Notes: generated by a model from the letters alone, not told the origin. 64,000 nucleotides of DNA from Paenibacillus arenilitoris (GCF_014705655.1 NZ_JACXIY010000013.1:62001-126000), one strand, 5' to 3'. Positions 34,758 through 43,800 are shown, numbered from the stretch's first letter. Translations and numbers: made by a program.

Positions 34758-35499
34758 CGACCTGGTCAGACTGAATGCGGTTCATAAAGCGTTCAAGGAA
34801 AAGACGGTTATTGAGGAATTAAGCATGGCGATCGGACGCGGAGAAACCGTTGCGCTCTGCGGGGGCAACGGTGCGGGCAAGAGCACGCTGCTGCGCATGC
34901 TCGCCGGCATTATGCTGCCGACCCGAGGCTCCATTACGGTGGATGGACGCAGCTGGCGGGAGGACAGACGGCGTTACGCGAGGCAGATCGGCTATATGCC
35001 CGACGATTACCGCTTCAGTCCGGGGCTGACCGCGATGGAGACGATGCTGTTCTGGGCCCGGCTGCGCGGCCTTGGCAAGCGGGAGGCGGCAGAGGCGCTG
35101 TCGCTCGTCGGCTTGTCGGATACCGGCAGCAAGCCGGTCGCTTCCTTCTCCAAGGGGATGCGCCAGCGCGTGCTGTTTGCCCAAGCGCTTCTGGCGAAGC
35201 CGCCGCTCATTATGATGGATGAGCCGACCAATGGGCTCGATCCGTACTGGATGGAGACTTTCGTCGGATTGGTTCGCAAGGCTGCCGCCGACGGTCAGAC
35301 CGTGCTGTTCTCCACGCATCAGCTGCACATCGCCGAAGCGCTTGCCGACCGGATCGTGTTTCTGCAGAGCGGCGCCGTCGTACTGGACGGGAAGACGGAG
35401 GATATTCGAAACGATTACGGCGCAGCGGGCTTGAATGAGGCGTTCGGCGAGCTGTTCGGGTTGGCGGGCAGCCCTCCGATGGAGCGATCAGGCAGATAG
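34750..35499 (+). CDS. nosF: NosF-like ABC transporter ATPase
   Basis: This 249-residue ATPase has Walker A GGNGAGKST (K44), Q-loop in 'IGYMPDDYRFSPGLT', signature ASFSKGMRQR, Walker B LIMMDEPTNGLD (D157, E158) and switch histidine in STHQL. The GTG start at 34750 overlaps nosY. It powers NosY. It is not the missing ATPase of the sugar importers, which belong to a different ABC class. A hairpin terminator follows 24 nt after the stop. Confidence 0.9.
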   Translation: MADDLVRLNAVHKAFKEKTVIEELSMAIGRGETVALCGGNGAGKSTLLRMLAGIMLPTRGSITVDGRSWREDRRRYARQIGYMPDDYRFSPGLTAMETMLFWARLRGLGKREAAEALSLVGLSDTGSKPVASFSKGMRQRVLFAQALLAKPPLIMMDEPTNGLDPYWMETFVGLVRKAAADGQTVLFSTHQLHIAEALADRIVFLQSGAVVLDGKTEDIRNDYGAAGLNEAFGELFGLAGSPPMERSGR

Positions 35500-35523
35500 C
35501 GCGCGTATGGAAATAGGCGGAAT

Positions 35524-35574
35524 GCAACAAGAAACGCTATGCCCTGTAACAGCAGGCCATAGCGTTTCTTGCTG
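35524..35574 (+). terminator. Long hairpin closing the nos operon
   Basis: GCAACAAGAAACGCTATG (35524-35541) pairs with CATAGCGTTTCTTGCTGC (35558-35575) with one mismatch. The stem is very long, with T-rich content in the 3' arm but no separate U-run. It shares bases with the next promoter's -35. Confidence 0.65.
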
Positions 35575-35656
35575 CGTTCAAAATGCGAGTTATGATAAAA
35601 TAGGAAAGATAGAGCGGAATGCGCTTCTGCCGCTCAAAGAAAGCAAGCGCTTACAA
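35569..35656 (+). promoter_or_regulatory. Candidate promoter plus cre-like site for the membrane AraC regulator
   Basis: TTGCTG (35569-35574), 16 bp, TATGAT (35591-35596). Downstream, the palindromic core AAGCGCTT at 35645-35652 reads, on the minus strand, as TGTAAGCGCTTGCT and matches 12 of 14 cre positions. A site downstream of the start point would act as a roadblock for CcpA. Moderate evidence only. Confidence 0.35.
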
Positions 35657-35717
35657 AATTGCGGATCGTTATCGGCGCAGCATGTCCAATAGATCATGGA
35701 AGAGACGGGGAATTCGG

Positions 35718-38051
35718 ATGGCAGGGGGAAGGGAAGGATCGGCGACAGGCATCGGCGGAAACGAAAGAAGAATGACGATGATCATGTTAATGAAATATAG
35801 CATGCCGTTCGTGATCATTATGCTGCTGTCCATCGTCGTTGGCTTTATGATTTACGAGCGAACGCTTCATGTGCTTGAACAAGAGGCGAATCGAACGAAC
35901 CGGCTGCTGCTGGAGCAAGGAATGGGCGCGCTGGACAGCAGGTTTCAGGAGCTTGACGCGACGATCCGGAAGATCGGGGAGGATTCTTCGGTCGCAAGGC
36001 TTCAGCAAATCGCGGAGCCGTTCGGCAGCGATAGCCTGTATCGGGTCATCGAAACGAGGAACCGGCTGCAGGAATATGCCGCCCTGAACGAGCTCGTGCT
36101 GGACTTTTTTATTTTGTACAAGAACAACGAGCTTGTCCTGAACGACAAGTTTATTGCGCGCTTCGGGGATTTCGGGGATACGCTCTCATACTCCCCGGAA
36201 GAGGCGGAGCTTCTGCCTGCGCTGAAGAAATCCTATTACTACAAAGAAATGCTGCCGAGCAAGCGAGCCGTCTTGAACGGCAAGGCGCACAACGTGCTCA
36301 CCTACGCCCATTCCTTCGGGTTTCCGATGCATTCGAACGGAACGATGCTGTTCCTGCTGGACGAGGATGAAATCCGCAAGCTGCTGGGCGGCTTGAACAT
36401 TGAAGGCGGCTGGGCTTACATCGCGGATGAGGAAGGCCGCATCCTGACCAGCCTGTCAGGGGATGACTCGGGGATGACGGCGCCTCCACATCAGCCGTCG
36501 GAATCGCCGGGCATGGCAAGCGAGAGGCTCGGCGACGAGGACCTGATCGTGACGTACGTCAAATCGCCGTACAACGGGTGGACGTATGCGGCCGCGCAGC
36601 CGTCGCAGGTCGTGTACGACAAAATCTATTATTTTCGAAAAACGATATACGGGGCGCTCTTCTTATTTCTGGTTGCCGCATCGCTCGTGGCGGTTTATTT
36701 CGCCTATCGAAACAGCAGGCCGGTGCAGGCGCTGCTTCAAACGCTGTCCAAATACGCCCCCGAGCCGGTCAAAGCGGGAGGCAACGCGCTTGGAAGCATC
36801 CAGGTCACCGTCTCCAAAATTATCGAATCGAACGAACAGTTGCAGGAGAAGGTGAATCGTCAGCTGCCTTTCCTGCGCGCGTCGTTCTTCGAACGGCTGC
36901 TGCGGGGCCAGTTCTCCTCGGAAGGGGACATGGAGGCGGCCATGCGCAACCTGAAGGTGCATTGGGACGACGGGGATGTCTTCGTCGTCGCGGTATTGTC
37001 GTTCCCGTCCGGCGAAGGCGGCGCACGGGAGCTTAGGGTCGAGCGGCTGAACGAGTGCAAGGCCGTCGTCAGCGAATACGTGCAGCGCGGCACGCAGGGA
37101 CCCGCATACGCGCACGAGACGGATGACGATAAGATGGCGCTCATCTTCAATTTCCCGGGTGGCGGCACGGATGAAGCGATCTACAAGGAGACCGCGGCGA
37201 AGCTCGAATGCCTCCTGTTCGACATGGAGCATATGTACGGGATCGCGATGTCGATCGCGGCGGGCGGCATCAGCCGCAGGTGGACGGCGATATCCCGCTC
37301 GTTCCTTGAAGCGCAGCAGACGCTCATGGGCGGCAGAACTCGAGGGGTTGCATGGCATAAGGACATGGGCCCGCAAAGGGATGGCTACTCGTATCCGGAA
37401 AATATGGAGAACCGGCTCATTCATCTGCTGCGCACCGGCAACGTGGACGAGCTGGCCGAGCTGCTCGACGAGCTGCATCGGCAAAATTTCGCGAACCGGC
37501 GGTTGTCTTTTTTTGTTCTGAAGGTGTTTCTGTTCGACTTTATCGGCAGCGTGGTGAAGCTGTCCGACGAGACGGGCATGCCGGGCCTAGAGCTCGATTC
37601 CGTCGGCTTGACCGCCGTCGATTCCGCCGGAAGCATCGAGGAACAATTCCTTCTCATCAAGGACAGGCTGCTGGCCATGTGCCGTACGGTGGAACAGAGC
37701 AAGCGAACGGAACAGCACCGGCGGTTCGACGAATACATTCGCTACATCGACGAGCATTATGCCGACGCCCAGATGTCGCTTGCCCTGCTGGCCGATCGGT
37801 TTCAAGTGACGGAGACCTACTTGTCCCGGTGGTTCAAGGAGCATACCGGCTTTCATTTCTTTGAACATGTGGAGCATCGTCGGCTTGAGCGCTCGAAGAC
37901 GCTGCTGTCGGAGACCGGCATGGCCGTAGGCGAGATCGCCCTGACGGTCGGCTACAGCTCCGCCAATACGTTCGGCCGCGCTTTCAAGCGGTCCGTCGGC
38001 GTCAGCGCGATGGCTTACCGCAATCAAATCATGGCCGAGAGCAAGAATTGA
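35718..38051 (+). CDS. Membrane-anchored AraC-type transcriptional regulator
   Basis: This 777-residue one-component regulator has TM1 at about 25-45 (YSMPFVIIMLLSIVVGFMIY), an extracytoplasmic sensor region (about 46-306, Cache-like in position) and TM2 at about 308-331 (YGALFLFLVAASLVAVYFAY). A long cytoplasmic linker leads to two AraC helix-turn-helix units at about 673-775 (VTETYLSRWFKEHTG, SSANTFGRAFKRSVG). It has no kinase or receiver motifs, so the external signal must reach the DNA-binding part directly. The ATG at 35718 has GACGGGG 7 nt upstream. An earlier in-frame ATG at 35619 lies in the promoter area. It precedes a sugar importer, which it probably regulates. Confidence 0.9.
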   Translation: MAGGREGSATGIGGNERRMTMIMLMKYSMPFVIIMLLSIVVGFMIYERTLHVLEQEANRTNRLLLEQGMGALDSRFQELDATIRKIGEDSSVARLQQIAEPFGSDSLYRVIETRNRLQEYAALNELVLDFFILYKNNELVLNDKFIARFGDFGDTLSYSPEEAELLPALKKSYYYKEMLPSKRAVLNGKAHNVLTYAHSFGFPMHSNGTMLFLLDEDEIRKLLGGLNIEGGWAYIADEEGRILTSLSGDDSGMTAPPHQPSESPGMASERLGDEDLIVTYVKSPYNGWTYAAAQPSQVVYDKIYYFRKTIYGALFLFLVAASLVAVYFAYRNSRPVQALLQTLSKYAPEPVKAGGNALGSIQVTVSKIIESNEQLQEKVNRQLPFLRASFFERLLRGQFSSEGDMEAAMRNLKVHWDDGDVFVVAVLSFPSGEGGARELRVERLNECKAVVSEYVQRGTQGPAYAHETDDDKMALIFNFPGGGTDEAIYKETAAKLECLLFDMEHMYGIAMSIAAGGISRRWTAISRSFLEAQQTLMGGRTRGVAWHKDMGPQRDGYSYPENMENRLIHLLRTGNVDELAELLDELHRQNFANRRLSFFVLKVFLFDFIGSVVKLSDETGMPGLELDSVGLTAVDSAGSIEEQFLLIKDRLLAMCRTVEQSKRTEQHRRFDEYIRYIDEHYADAQMSLALLADRFQVTETYLSRWFKEHTGFHFFEHVEHRRLERSKTLLSETGMAVGEIALTVGYSSANTFGRAFKRSVGVSAMAYRNQIMAESKN

Positions 38052-38064
38052 AGCGCTTGCAACC

Positions 38065-38095
38065 ATTGCACATTCCCCTCCGCAAAAATTGCACA
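38065..38095 (+). promoter_or_regulatory. Direct repeat ATTGCACA, candidate AraC-regulator operator
   Basis: ATTGCACA occurs at 38065-38072 and 38088-38095, 23 bp apart (about two helical turns), and ends 18 bp before the -35 of the candidate promoter at 38114. AraC-type activators bind such tandem half-sites beside -35 elements. Confidence 0.4.
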
Positions 38096-38113
38096 ACCGA
38101 TTTTTTCTTCCTC

Positions 38114-38142
38114 TTTACGTCGATTCCCTCCTTGTCTATATT
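38114..38142 (+). promoter_or_regulatory. Candidate promoter of the first sulfated-glycan transporter operon
   Basis: TTTACG (38114-38119), 17 bp, TATATT (38137-38142), about 50 nt before the permease start region. Confidence 0.5.
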
Positions 38143-38192
38143 GGACTCAAGCCTCGGCCGGGCGATACCGATACAGACAGGAGGGGATTTGA

Positions 38193-39110
38193 ACGTACTC
38201 CACCGCGAAGCCGAGAAGGCTGTTACGAGGATGGCAGCTCTACTCGCTGCTGCTGCTTCCGATTGCCTATCTCCTTATTTTTCGATACGTGCCGATGTAC
38301 GGCGCCATTATTTCCTTTAAGGATTACAACATTATCAAAGGCGTGTGGGACAGCCCATGGGCCGGTCTTAAGCACTTTGACCGATTTATCAACTCGTATG
38401 ATTTCTGGCGGATCATGGGCAATACGCTGACCTTGAGCCTCTATCATCTGGTTGCGTCGTTCCCGTTCCCGATCATGCTTGCGCTGGGACTGAACTACAT
38501 CCGTCATGCGCGCTTCAAGAAGACCATCCAAATGGTGACGTACGCGCCGCATTTCATCTCGATCGTCGTCATGGTCGGCATCGTGCTCCAATTTCTGTCG
38601 CCGCGGACGGGACCGCTTGCGGCGATCGCTTCCTGGTTCGGCTGGGAGCTTCCGAATATGATGGGCGATCCGGAAATGTTCAAGAGCGTGTACGTCTGGT
38701 CCGGCATATGGCAGCATACGGGATTTGCCTGCATCATCTATTTGGCGGCGCTCGCGGGCGTCGATCCCGCCTTGCACGAGGCGGCGATCATGGACGGCGC
38801 GTCGAAGGTGCGGCGGATATGGCACATCGACATCCCGAGCATTTTGCCGATCATCGTCATCCTGCTTATTCTCGACATGGGGCGGATCTTCGACCTCGGG
38901 TTCGAGAAGGTGCTTCTGCTGCAAAATCCGCTTAACGCGCGGACGTCCGAAATTATAGACACTTACGTCTACAACGTCGGGCTTCAGTCGATGATGCCGA
39001 ATTTCTCTTACGCGTCGGCCATCGGTTTGTTCAAAAATGTACTCGCTTTCATTCTAGTCCTGACCGTCAATCAAATTTCCAAGAGGGTCGGACAATCCAG
39101 TCTATGGTAA
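38193..39110 (+). CDS. LplB-type sugar ABC permease with probable ACG start codon
   Basis: The frame ending at 39110 codes for a permease with YVPMYGAIISFKDYNI, six spans and the EAA loop EAAIMDGASKVRRIWHIDIP. The first standard start in frame is GTG 38289, which would delete the first membrane helix. Yet the same frame stays open back to 38193 and encodes exactly the expected N-terminus, with AKPRRLLRGWQ followed by LYSLLLLPIAYLLIF. An in-frame TGA at 38190 blocks any earlier start. ACG at 38193 sits 8 nt after AGGAGG, the spacing of a normal start, and would give 305 residues, the usual family length. Either ACG is used, or an ATG has mutated. Loss of one A after the TTG at 38189 is a further option. 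Confidence 0.85.
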   Translation, partial: TYSTAKPRRLLRGWQLYSLLLLPIAYLLIFRYVPMYGAIISFKDYNIIKGVWDSPWAGLKHFDRFINSYDFWRIMGNTLTLSLYHLVASFPFPIMLALGLNYIRHARFKKTIQMVTYAPHFISIVVMVGIVLQFLSPRTGPLAAIASWFGWELPNMMGDPEMFKSVYVWSGIWQHTGFACIIYLAALAGVDPALHEAAIMDGASKVRRIWHIDIPSILPIIVILLILDMGRIFDLGFEKVLLLQNPLNARTSEIIDTYVYNVGLQSMMPNFSYASAIGLFKNVLAFILVLTVNQISKRVGQSSLW

Positions 39111-39128
39111 CAACGGGAGGCAACGCGT

Positions 39129-40025
39129 TTGGAAACGAACAGACTGTGGGATTCAAAAGGCGATCGGGTTTTCAATGTGATCAATTATGTCGTCATGAGC
39201 TGCGCCTTAATCATCGTGTTGTACCCGCTCCTATTCGTGATCAGCTCCTCGCTCAGCTCGAAGGAAGCCGTGAACGCCGGCAGGGTGCTGCTGTGGCCCG
39301 TCGAATTCGGGCTTGACGGGTATCGCGCGGTATTCCGCGAGCCAACCTTCCTGCAAGCGTTCGCAAGATCGGTAGGATACACGGCGGCAGGGACGATCAT
39401 TAACGTCGTCATTACGATTCTTGCGGCTTATCCGCTGTCGCGCAAGGACTTGGCCGGAAGGAACCGGATCATGCTCTTGTTCGGCTTCACGATGTTTTTC
39501 GCCGGAGGGCTCATTCCGAACTATATCCTCGTGAAGGATTTGGGAATGCTGGACACGCCTTGGGCGCTCTGGCTTCCGGGCGCGCTAAGCATCTGGAACA
39601 TGATCATCGCGCGCACCTACTTTCAGACCACGATTCCGACCGAATTGCTCGAGGCCGCCCAGATGGACGGCTGCAACGACTACAAGTTTCTGTGGCATGT
39701 CGCGCTGCGCTTGTCGGGTCCCATCGTGGCCGTCATAACGCTGTTCTATGCGGTAGAGCACTGGAATCAATATTTTAACGCGCTGCTTTATTTGAAATCG
39801 CCGGATCTGTACCCGCTGCAGCTCGTGCTTCGGCAAATTCTGATCCGGAGCCAGGTGGATATCGAGATTGCCGGCAACGCCGCGCAAGTGGCGGAGATGG
39901 TAGGCATGGCCGAGCTGTTAAAATACTCGCTCATCGTGGTGGCTACCTTGCCCATGATGATCGTCTATCCGTTCGTTCAGCGTTATTTCGTGAAAGGCGT
40001 CATGATCGGCGCGTTGAAGGGATAG
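39129..40025 (+). CDS. YtcP/CarQ-type sugar ABC permease
   Basis: This 298-residue partner permease has six spans (VVMSCALIIVLYPLLFVISS onward), EAA loop LEAAQMDGCNDYKFLWHVALR and C-terminal YPFVQRYFVKGVMIGALKG. Translation starts at TTG 39129, 9 nt after GGGAGG. It lies 18 nt behind the first permease and 43 nt ahead of the binding protein. Confidence 0.92.
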   Translation: METNRLWDSKGDRVFNVINYVVMSCALIIVLYPLLFVISSSLSSKEAVNAGRVLLWPVEFGLDGYRAVFREPTFLQAFARSVGYTAAGTIINVVITILAAYPLSRKDLAGRNRIMLLFGFTMFFAGGLIPNYILVKDLGMLDTPWALWLPGALSIWNMIIARTYFQTTIPTELLEAAQMDGCNDYKFLWHVALRLSGPIVAVITLFYAVEHWNQYFNALLYLKSPDLYPLQLVLRQILIRSQVDIEIAGNAAQVAEMVGMAELLKYSLIVVATLPMMIVYPFVQRYFVKGVMIGALKG

Positions 40026-40068
40026 CTCGGATAACCGGTTTTTGATATGACTATTCGGAGGGGTTTCG

Positions 40069-41748
40069 ATGAGAAAAAGCTTGTCCCTGTTTATGGCCGT
40101 CCTGCTGGCGGCCGCCCTGTTCCTGACGGCGTGCCAAAGCCCAAACGGCAATCAAGCCGGCAATGCGGCGGAGGGGAACCAATCGGCGGCGGAAGGGGCG
40201 AACGGCTCCCAAGGCGGCTCCGCGGAAGGGGCCGGCGCTTTCCCGCTGGCCGAGCAGAAGGAGACGCTTCGCGTCCTGGCGATTCACAGCGATTTCGTAG
40301 AGGATTACGAGACGAACGCCTTTACGCAGTGGTACGAGGAGCTTACGAACGTGAAGGTGGAATGGGAGTTCGCAACGTCCCAGGAAGGGCAGGAGAAGCT
40401 GAATCTGGCGCTCTCGAGCGGCGATCTGCCGGACGTCATTATGGGCTTCAACGTCTCTCCCGCGCAGCAGATGGTGTACGGCCAGCAAGGCATTTTTCTC
40501 GCGCTGAACGAGCTGATCGAGCAATACGGCGTTGAGACGAAGCAGCTGTTCGAGGCGTACCCGGAAGTGAAGAAGGCGTCGACGGCGCCAGACGGCAACA
40601 TTTACTCCTTGAGCACGATCGACCGCAACCCGCATACGTTTACTGGGCAGAAAATGTGGATTTACACGCCATGGCTGGAGAAGCTGAATCTCTCGATGCC
40701 AACGACGACGGAGGAGTTCGAGAACGTGCTGAAGGCGTTCAAGACAATGGACCCGAACGGCAACGGCAAAGCCGACGAAATTCCGATGGCCGGCGGCATC
40801 CAGAACGTGAATACCGCCATCGACAGCTTTCTGATGAACGCCTTCCTGCTTCACGATAAAAACACCGATCTTATGATGATGAGCGAGGACGGGAAGGTCG
40901 ACGTCAACTTCAACAAGCCGGCCTACAAGGAAGGCTTGGCCTACTTGAACAAGCTGTACGCGCAAGGCCTGATCGCGCCGGAATCATTCACGCAGAACAA
41001 CAATCAGCTGAAGGCGATGGTCGAGAACGGCGAGCCGAAGGTAGGCGTCATTTCCTCGACGGTGCCGCAGACGTTCTCCGACATTGCCGGCGAGCGGTGG
41101 AAGGCGTACAAGACGGTGCCGGCGCTCGCAGGGCCTTCGGGCTTGCGTCAGACGCCGTACAATTACTACAACTTTGCCGGCGGCAACTTCCTGATTACGG
41201 CGGAGGCCGCGAATCCCGAGCTTGCGTTCCGCTGGGCCGACGCCTTGTACAACGCGGATATTAACATGCGGGCCAACATCGGGGAGGAAGGCGTCGGCTG
41301 GAAGAAGCCGGAGAACGGCGAGCTTGGCCTGAACGGCGAGCCGGCGAACTGGATTCGCTTAATCTCTTACGGCACCTTGCAGAACAATCATTGGATGCAG
41401 ACGTCCGCCTTCCACTTCCCCCGCGAAATGTTCGAGGGGCTGGCTGCCGGACCAACCGAGATCCCTCGCGTTCTCTACGAGGAGACGATGAAAAACTACG
41501 AGCCTTACAAGATGAAGCAGGAGCTCAAGGTTCCGCCGATCTTCTTCAACGAGCAGCAATCCGCCGAGCTTAGCGATCTGAAGAAAACGATTATGGATTA
41601 CGTAAGCGAGATGCGCACCCGATTCATTATCGGCGATACGTCGATCGAGAAGGATTGGGACAAATACGTCAGCACGTTGGAAAATATGAATCTAAAAAGG
41701 TATTTGGACATCAATAACGAAGCTTACAACGCGCAGTACCATCAATAA
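40069..41748 (+). CDS. Sugar-binding lipoprotein of the first sulfatase-linked cassette
   Basis: This 559-residue lipoprotein has a signal peptide with lipobox LTAC and a Gly/Asn/Ser-rich tether. Its mature solute-binding part has 'DPNGNGKADEIPMAG' (EF-hand-like calcium loop) and 'LPDVIMGFNVSP'. It has the same long class and gene order as the protein at 16388. The ATG at 40069 follows CGGAGGGG. It is directly followed, 15 nt later, by a sulfatase gene in the same transcript, suggesting that a sulfated oligosaccharide is imported and then desulfated inside. Confidence 0.92.
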   Translation: MRKSLSLFMAVLLAAALFLTACQSPNGNQAGNAAEGNQSAAEGANGSQGGSAEGAGAFPLAEQKETLRVLAIHSDFVEDYETNAFTQWYEELTNVKVEWEFATSQEGQEKLNLALSSGDLPDVIMGFNVSPAQQMVYGQQGIFLALNELIEQYGVETKQLFEAYPEVKKASTAPDGNIYSLSTIDRNPHTFTGQKMWIYTPWLEKLNLSMPTTTEEFENVLKAFKTMDPNGNGKADEIPMAGGIQNVNTAIDSFLMNAFLLHDKNTDLMMMSEDGKVDVNFNKPAYKEGLAYLNKLYAQGLIAPESFTQNNNQLKAMVENGEPKVGVISSTVPQTFSDIAGERWKAYKTVPALAGPSGLRQTPYNYYNFAGGNFLITAEAANPELAFRWADALYNADINMRANIGEEGVGWKKPENGELGLNGEPANWIRLISYGTLQNNHWMQTSAFHFPREMFEGLAAGPTEIPRVLYEETMKNYEPYKMKQELKVPPIFFNEQQSAELSDLKKTIMDYVSEMRTRFIIGDTSIEKDWDKYVSTLENMNLKRYLDINNEAYNAQYHQ

Positions 41749-41763
41749 TTGCAGGAGGGGACT

Positions 41764-43212
41764 ATGAAACAGCCTAATATTTTGTGGATATGCACCGATC
41801 AGCAGCGCTTCGATACGCTTGGCTGCTACGGGAACGAGCAAGTGCGGACGCCGAACATCGATCGGCTGGCAAGCGAGGGCGTGCGGTTCGAGCACGCGTT
41901 CTGTCAAGCGACGGTATGCACGCCGAGCCGGGCCAGCTTCCTGACCGGGCGTTACCCGCGGACGACGCGCTGCAGGCAGAACGGGCAAGACATTCCCGAG
42001 GACGAGCGGCTCGTTACGCGCGTGCTCTCCGATGCGGGATACGTCGGAGGGCTCTCGGGCAAGCTGCATATTTCCGCATGCAACCCGTCGGTCACTCGGG
42101 GCACGGAGCGCAGAATCAAGGACGGCTACGACGAGTTCCATTGGTCCCATCATCCGGACGACCACTGGCCGACGAACGAATACATTCAGTGGCTGCAAAG
42201 CAAGGGGAAGCGGTATCGCCCCGTTCCTTCGGAGCAAAGCAAGTATGTGCAGATCGGCCCGGACGCGGAGGATCACCAAACGACATGGTGCGCGGAAAAA
42301 GCGATTACATTCATGGAAGCCAATCAGCAATATGATCATCCCTGGTTTTTCTCGGTCAATCTGTTCGATCCGCATCACCCCTTCAATCCGCCGGCGAGCC
42401 ATCTTGAGCGCTATGTGAAGGCGCTGGAGGACATCCCGCTGCCCAATTACGCGGAAGGGGAGCCGGAGCGCAAAACCTACTTCCAGCAATTCGACCATAA
42501 CGGCGCGTACGGCGAACCGAAGCTGTACCCGTATTCGAAAATGAACGAAACGGATCATCGCATGATCCGGGCGGCGTACTGGGCGATGATCGACCTCATT
42601 GACGAGCAGGTCGGGCGCATGCTGGACGCGCTGGAGCGGACCGGACAGAAGGACAACACGATCGTCGTCTTCATGTCGGACCACGGGGAGCTGCTGGGCG
42701 ACCACGGCGTATACCTGAAGGGCGCTTACTTCTATGAGCCGTCCGTTCGCGTGCCGCTCATCGTCTCCTGGCCGGGGAACTTCGCGTCCGGGACGACTTG
42801 CGCGGAGCTGGTGGAGCTCGTGGACCTGGCTCCGACGCTGCTGGAAGCGGCAGGGCTGCCGAAGGAGCCGGGGATGCAGGGCAAGTCGCTGCTGCCGCTG
42901 CTGCGAGATGGCCGTCCCGAGGGCGGGGAGCCGTTCCGGGAGGACGTCTACTGCGAGCACTATAACGCCAGCTCGAAGCAAGGCGGAATCGGCGGGTTCG
43001 CCACGATGGTGCGGACGGCCCGGTACAAGGCGGCGCTGTATCATAAGCGCAATGAAGGCGAGCTGTACGATTTGGAACGGGACCCGGGCGAAACGAACAA
43101 TTTGTGGCATGACCCCGGCCATGCGGACGTGAAGCTGCAGATGCTGCAGCGGATGTGCGATCGAATGGCGGAGACGGTCGATCCGCTTCCCGAGCGAAGG
43201 GCGGTATGGTGA
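41764..43212 (+). CDS. Formylglycine-type sulfatase 1
   Basis: This 482-residue S1-family sulfatase has metal-site start ILWICTDQQRFDTLGCYGN and active-site motif CTPSRASFLTG, whose C52 is converted to formylglycine. It also has GKLHIS, 'FFSVNLFDPHHPF', 'VVFMSDHGELLGDHG' (Asp-His metal ligands) and C-terminal 'ELYDLERDPGETNNLW'. It carries no signal peptide, so it is cytoplasmic. The CxPSR form can be matured by either known maturation route. The ATG at 41764 follows GGAGGGG. It ends the first transporter operon, with a terminator 68 nt later. Confidence 0.92.
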   Translation: MKQPNILWICTDQQRFDTLGCYGNEQVRTPNIDRLASEGVRFEHAFCQATVCTPSRASFLTGRYPRTTRCRQNGQDIPEDERLVTRVLSDAGYVGGLSGKLHISACNPSVTRGTERRIKDGYDEFHWSHHPDDHWPTNEYIQWLQSKGKRYRPVPSEQSKYVQIGPDAEDHQTTWCAEKAITFMEANQQYDHPWFFSVNLFDPHHPFNPPASHLERYVKALEDIPLPNYAEGEPERKTYFQQFDHNGAYGEPKLYPYSKMNETDHRMIRAAYWAMIDLIDEQVGRMLDALERTGQKDNTIVVFMSDHGELLGDHGVYLKGAYFYEPSVRVPLIVSWPGNFASGTTCAELVELVDLAPTLLEAAGLPKEPGMQGKSLLPLLRDGRPEGGEPFREDVYCEHYNASSKQGGIGGFATMVRTARYKAALYHKRNEGELYDLERDPGETNNLWHDPGHADVKLQMLQRMCDRMAETVDPLPERRAVW

Positions 43213-43279
43213 GCGTCGAGGCGCTGCGGCCCGAACGAATCGGTCAAGGTATGAATAAATCGGAATCGATGTGACAAGG

Positions 43280-43324
43280 AAAAAGCAGTTTTTCGGAGAA
43301 TAAATCTTCGGAAAACTGCTTTTT
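43280..43324 (+). terminator. Rho-independent terminator after sulfatase 1
   Basis: AAAAAGCAGTTTT (43280-43292) pairs with AAAACTGCTTTTT (43312-43324). The A/T flanks give a U-run in the 3' arm. Confidence 0.85.
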
Positions 43325-43460
43325 GGTAGGAAAATTAAGTTAGCGATTGATTTAAAAGTGGAGGTGACTCGCCTCCGAACGGGGCTGTTCCAAAAGCAGG
43401 TCTGCTTACTTTACGGGACAGTCCCGTGATCTGTGTCCCCATCTGTGCGTATCACGAACG

Positions 43461-43720
43461 GAACCTGCAAATGTACAGGCGTTTGGTCACTCCATGCGAT
43501 CGGTGAAGCAAAATGCGTGCGAAAGTGCATCTTTTGGCGTTCGGTAAGCGCTCAGAAAGGGCTTGCGTCCCGAAATACCTGCACATTCGCAGGCACTCCG
43601 TCCGGCCTCCTCATCGATAGCGTAAAGGATGTACAATTGCAGGCTTTACGCTTGGCTAGCCTTGCGGGTGCGCAGTCGTTTGGCAAGCGGATGGCCGGTA
43701 GCTCCATTCACCAAGGAAAA
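43461..43720 (+). repeat. Palindrome-rich intergenic element, copy A
   Basis: About 260 bp with four short hairpins in fixed order: CCTGCAAATGTACAGG (43464-43479), GCGTGCGAAAGTGCAT (43515-43530), CCTGCACATTCGCAGG (43578-43593) and TGTACAATTGCAGG (43630-43643). Then come CTTGGCTAGCC and a tail CTCCATTCACCAAGG (43702-43716). The same order is found at 45380-45590 (inverted) and 56041-56325. It occupies most of the 680-nt gap 43213-43892. The open frame across it is not supported as a gene. Confidence 0.8.
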
Positions 43721-43800
43721 GCCCCTTGCGAAATTTGCCGGACGCAGTCTGGCGATATGCCGATCATAACCCCATTTCTTTCCGAGTCAAAAATAGCAAA

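Noticed and set aside
34750..35499. NosF as the missing ATPase of the sugar importers
   Set aside because: Its sequence and operon place it with NosY; sugar importers of this type use MsmX-like ATPases of a different ABC class.
38189..38320. TTG 38189 as the true start of a short 43-codon gene
   Set aside because: The frame from TTG gives no recognisable protein and ends inside the permease; the neighbouring frame encodes the expected permease N-terminus.
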